The notes under the pieces were generated by a model, which was not told the origin of the DNA, did no database searches, and was given only the letters and a program-made list of their open reading frames with translations. 64,000 nucleotides of DNA from CAUJIW01 sp963205175 (GTDB lineage Bacteria > Pseudomonadota > Alphaproteobacteria > Sphingomonadales > Sphingomonadaceae), in NCBI GenBank assembly GCA_041060555.1, contig JBEUDS010000004.1. One strand, given 5' to 3'. A program made the position numbers and the translations under genes. Position 1 is the first letter of the stretch; each line of letters begins with the position of its first letter. Shown in pieces: positions 62,627-64,000 of the stretch.

Positions 62627-63665
62627 AGGCCTCGAACACCGGGTTGATGAAGCCTACGAGGCGATCTTCAACTGGCAGTACAGCGACTCGCGCACCGATC
62701 TGCTGCAGCTCTACGACAAGGGCAAGCGGATGCAGTGGGACGCCCAGACCCGCATCGACTGGAGCGGCGACATCGACGAGGGCAACCCGATGGGGATGCC
62801 GGAGGAGCTGTTCGCGCTGAAGGGGATGCCGCTCTACGAGAAGATGTCGGACAAGGAAAAGGGTGTCGTCCGTCGTCATCACCAGTGCTGGACGCTGTCG
62901 CAGTTCCTGCACGGCGAGCAGGGTGCCTTGTTCTGCGCCGCCAAGATCGTGCAGTCGGTCCCCGACCTTGAGGCCAAGCTCTACGCCGCCTCGCAGACCA
63001 TCGACGAGGCCCGCCACGTCGAGGCCTACAAGAAGCTGCTGGAGAAGTTCGAGCTGGCCTACCCGATGACCGGCCCGCTGCAGGAGCTGCTGGACCAGGT
63101 GCTGCGCGACAGCCGCTGGGACATGACCTACCTCGGCATGCAGGTGGTGATCGAGGGTCTGGCGCTGGCGGCCTTCGCCGGCATCCGTGACCACGCCACC
63201 AACCAGATGGCGGCCTCCGTCAACGCCTATGTGATGCAGGACGAGGCGCGCCACGTCGCCTTCGGCCGGCTGTCGCTGCGCGACTATTATCCGCAGCTCA
63301 CCCAGAAGGAGCGCGATGAACGCGAGGAGTTCCTCGTCGAGGCCTGCTACCTGATGCGTGACCGCTTCGAATCGCGCGAAGTGTGGGCGCATCTCGACCT
63401 GCCGGTCGATGAGTGCGTCGAGCACATGAAGCACAGCGAAGGGCAGAAGATGTTCCGCACCTTCCTGTTCAACCGCATCGTGCCGGTGGTCAAGGACATC
63501 GGCCTGTGGGGGCCGCGGGTGGTCAAGGGCTATGAGCAGATGGGCGTGCTGGCGTTCGCCGATGTCAACGTCGACGCGCTGCAGGCGCAGGACGAGGAAA
63601 TCGCCGCCCAGTTCGACGCCCGCCGCAAACATATCGAGGAAGTCGCCGCCGTCGCCGCCGAATGA
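62592..63665 (+). CDS. Diiron ferritin-like oxygenase/oxidase
   Basis: The 357-aa product shows a full set of diiron ligands in a four-helix bundle: E109, E139-x-x-H142 (DEARHVEAY), E189 and E218-x-x-H221 (QDEARHVAFG). The family includes AurF-type N-oxygenases, R2-like oxidases and fatty-acid-modifying enzymes, so the reaction cannot be named. The start overlaps the MerR-type gene by 35 bases; a GGAGAGGAG site precedes ATG 62592. A strong terminator follows at 63702. Confidence 0.88.
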   Translation: MSLTDRYSLKPEGLEHRVDEAYEAIFNWQYSDSRTDLLQLYDKGKRMQWDAQTRIDWSGDIDEGNPMGMPEELFALKGMPLYEKMSDKEKGVVRRHHQCWTLSQFLHGEQGALFCAAKIVQSVPDLEAKLYAASQTIDEARHVEAYKKLLEKFELAYPMTGPLQELLDQVLRDSRWDMTYLGMQVVIEGLALAAFAGIRDHATNQMAASVNAYVMQDEARHVAFGRLSLRDYYPQLTQKERDEREEFLVEACYLMRDRFESREVWAHLDLPVDECVEHMKHSEGQKMFRTFLFNRIVPVVKDIGLWGPRVVKGYEQMGVLAFADVNVDALQAQDEEIAAQFDARRKHIEEVAAVAAE

Positions 63666-63701
63666 GGCGCGCACGGTTCAGGGCTGCGGCCCGGCCTGAA
63701 C

Positions 63702-63740
63702 AACGCCCCCGGTCCCCAGGATCGGGGGCGTTCGTCTGTC
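63702..63740 (+). terminator. Intrinsic terminator after the diiron gene
   Basis: AACGCCCCCG (63702-63711) pairs perfectly with CGGGGGCGTT (63723-63732) across an 11-base loop, followed by TCGTCTGT. It lies 37 bases after the stop and can also serve the convergent Lrp-type gene. Confidence 0.75.
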
Positions 63741-63756
63741 CGCGCGTCAGTCACGG

Positions 63757-64000
63757 TCAGCGCGTCAGCGGATAGCCCGAGAAGCGCTTGGTCTCGGCCA
63801 TGCGCACATGGCTGATGATCTTGGCCACGCCCGAGCCGTCCACCAGCAGCCGGTCGGCGAGCTGGCGCCAGGCGTTGATGTCCGCCACCGCCACCTTGAG
63901 CAGGTAATCGAAGCCGCCGCTCACCTGGTCGGCCGCCACCACCTCCGGCAGGGCGGCGATCGCCGCCTCGAAGCGGGTGAAATCCTCCAGCCGGTGGTTG
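63757..64000 (-). CDS. Lrp/AsnC-family regulator, C-terminal part
   Basis: The window edge cuts this gene; the N-terminal HTH lies outside. The visible 80 residues are an Lrp RAM domain: FTRFEAAIAALPEVVAADQV, SGGFDYLLKVAVADINAW, then GVAKIISHVRMAETKRFSG. The GxxDYLLKV motif and terminal R-x-x-x-x-T/S-x-x-V pattern are typical. It may partner the stand-alone RAM protein at 12735-12995. Confidence 0.88.
   Translation of the reverse strand, partial: NHRLEDFTRFEAAIAALPEVVAADQVSGGFDYLLKVAVADINAWRQLADRLLVDGSGVAKIISHVRMAETKRFSGYPLTR

Overview
The window is one GC-rich chromosomal segment of an alphaproteobacterium. Support comes from gene neighbourhoods typical of that class: rnd-lptC-lptA-lptB-rpoN-hpf-ptsN, a ChvI/ChvG-HprK-RapZ-EIIA(Man)-HPr signalling block with a short HprK, and a TIGR02186-type protein paired with a TauE/SafE permease. 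I cannot name the genus. I saw no rRNA, tRNA, CRISPR array or insertion sequence.

Layout. 1-2.3 kb: the N-terminus of a PilZ-type protein, then thiC behind a TPP riboswitch. 2.4-3.7 kb: a compact restriction-modification pair, a BglII/BstYI-like nuclease convergent with an MT-A70 methyltransferase. 3.8-10.4 kb: small genes, one with a Fur-box-like site, then the minus-strand lipopolysaccharide-transport, sigma-54 and nitrogen-PTS block. 10.5-21.3 kb: an accessory region with a Rieske oxygenase, a TPP-dependent lyase/decarboxylase-like enzyme, a VOC protein, two SDRs, a TonB-dependent receptor, a dihydroxyacetophenone-dioxygenase-like cupin and a LuxR regulator. This looks like uptake and breakdown of an unknown, probably cyclic compound. 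An orphan YqaJ-type nuclease sits inside it.

22.5-30.9 kb: an AT-rich intergenic segment with two inverted repeats precedes a six-gene plus-strand cluster: Rieske oxygenase, 3-ketosteroid-dehydrogenase-like flavoprotein, NodU/CmcH-type O-carbamoyltransferase, SDR, old-yellow-enzyme reductase and a second Rieske oxygenase. Several of these genes overlap by 4 bp. An O-carbamoyltransferase inside a redox tailoring cassette is the best candidate here for an undescribed pathway.

31-43.2 kb: a CPA2 antiporter, methylmalonyl-CoA mutase, PhoX phosphatase, a membrane GGDEF/EAL protein with a degenerate GGDEF, a DUF885 peptidase with a GFA protein, and two tandem secreted paralogues that resemble phage P5-type proteins and are separated by a structured intergenic region. 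43.2-47.6 kb: the PTS/ChvGI regulatory block. 47.7-54.8 kb: a hydrolase, a TetR regulator, SelO, pyrophosphatase, and a TPP enzyme next to an ALDH7-type (AmaB-like) dehydrogenase. 54.8-64 kb: an exported methyltransferase, a siroheme synthase with a vestigial second domain, a HerA-like ATPase, an epimerase, the TIGR02186/TauE pair, a MerR-type regulator with two HTH units overlapping a diiron ferritin-like gene, and the end of an Lrp-type regulator.
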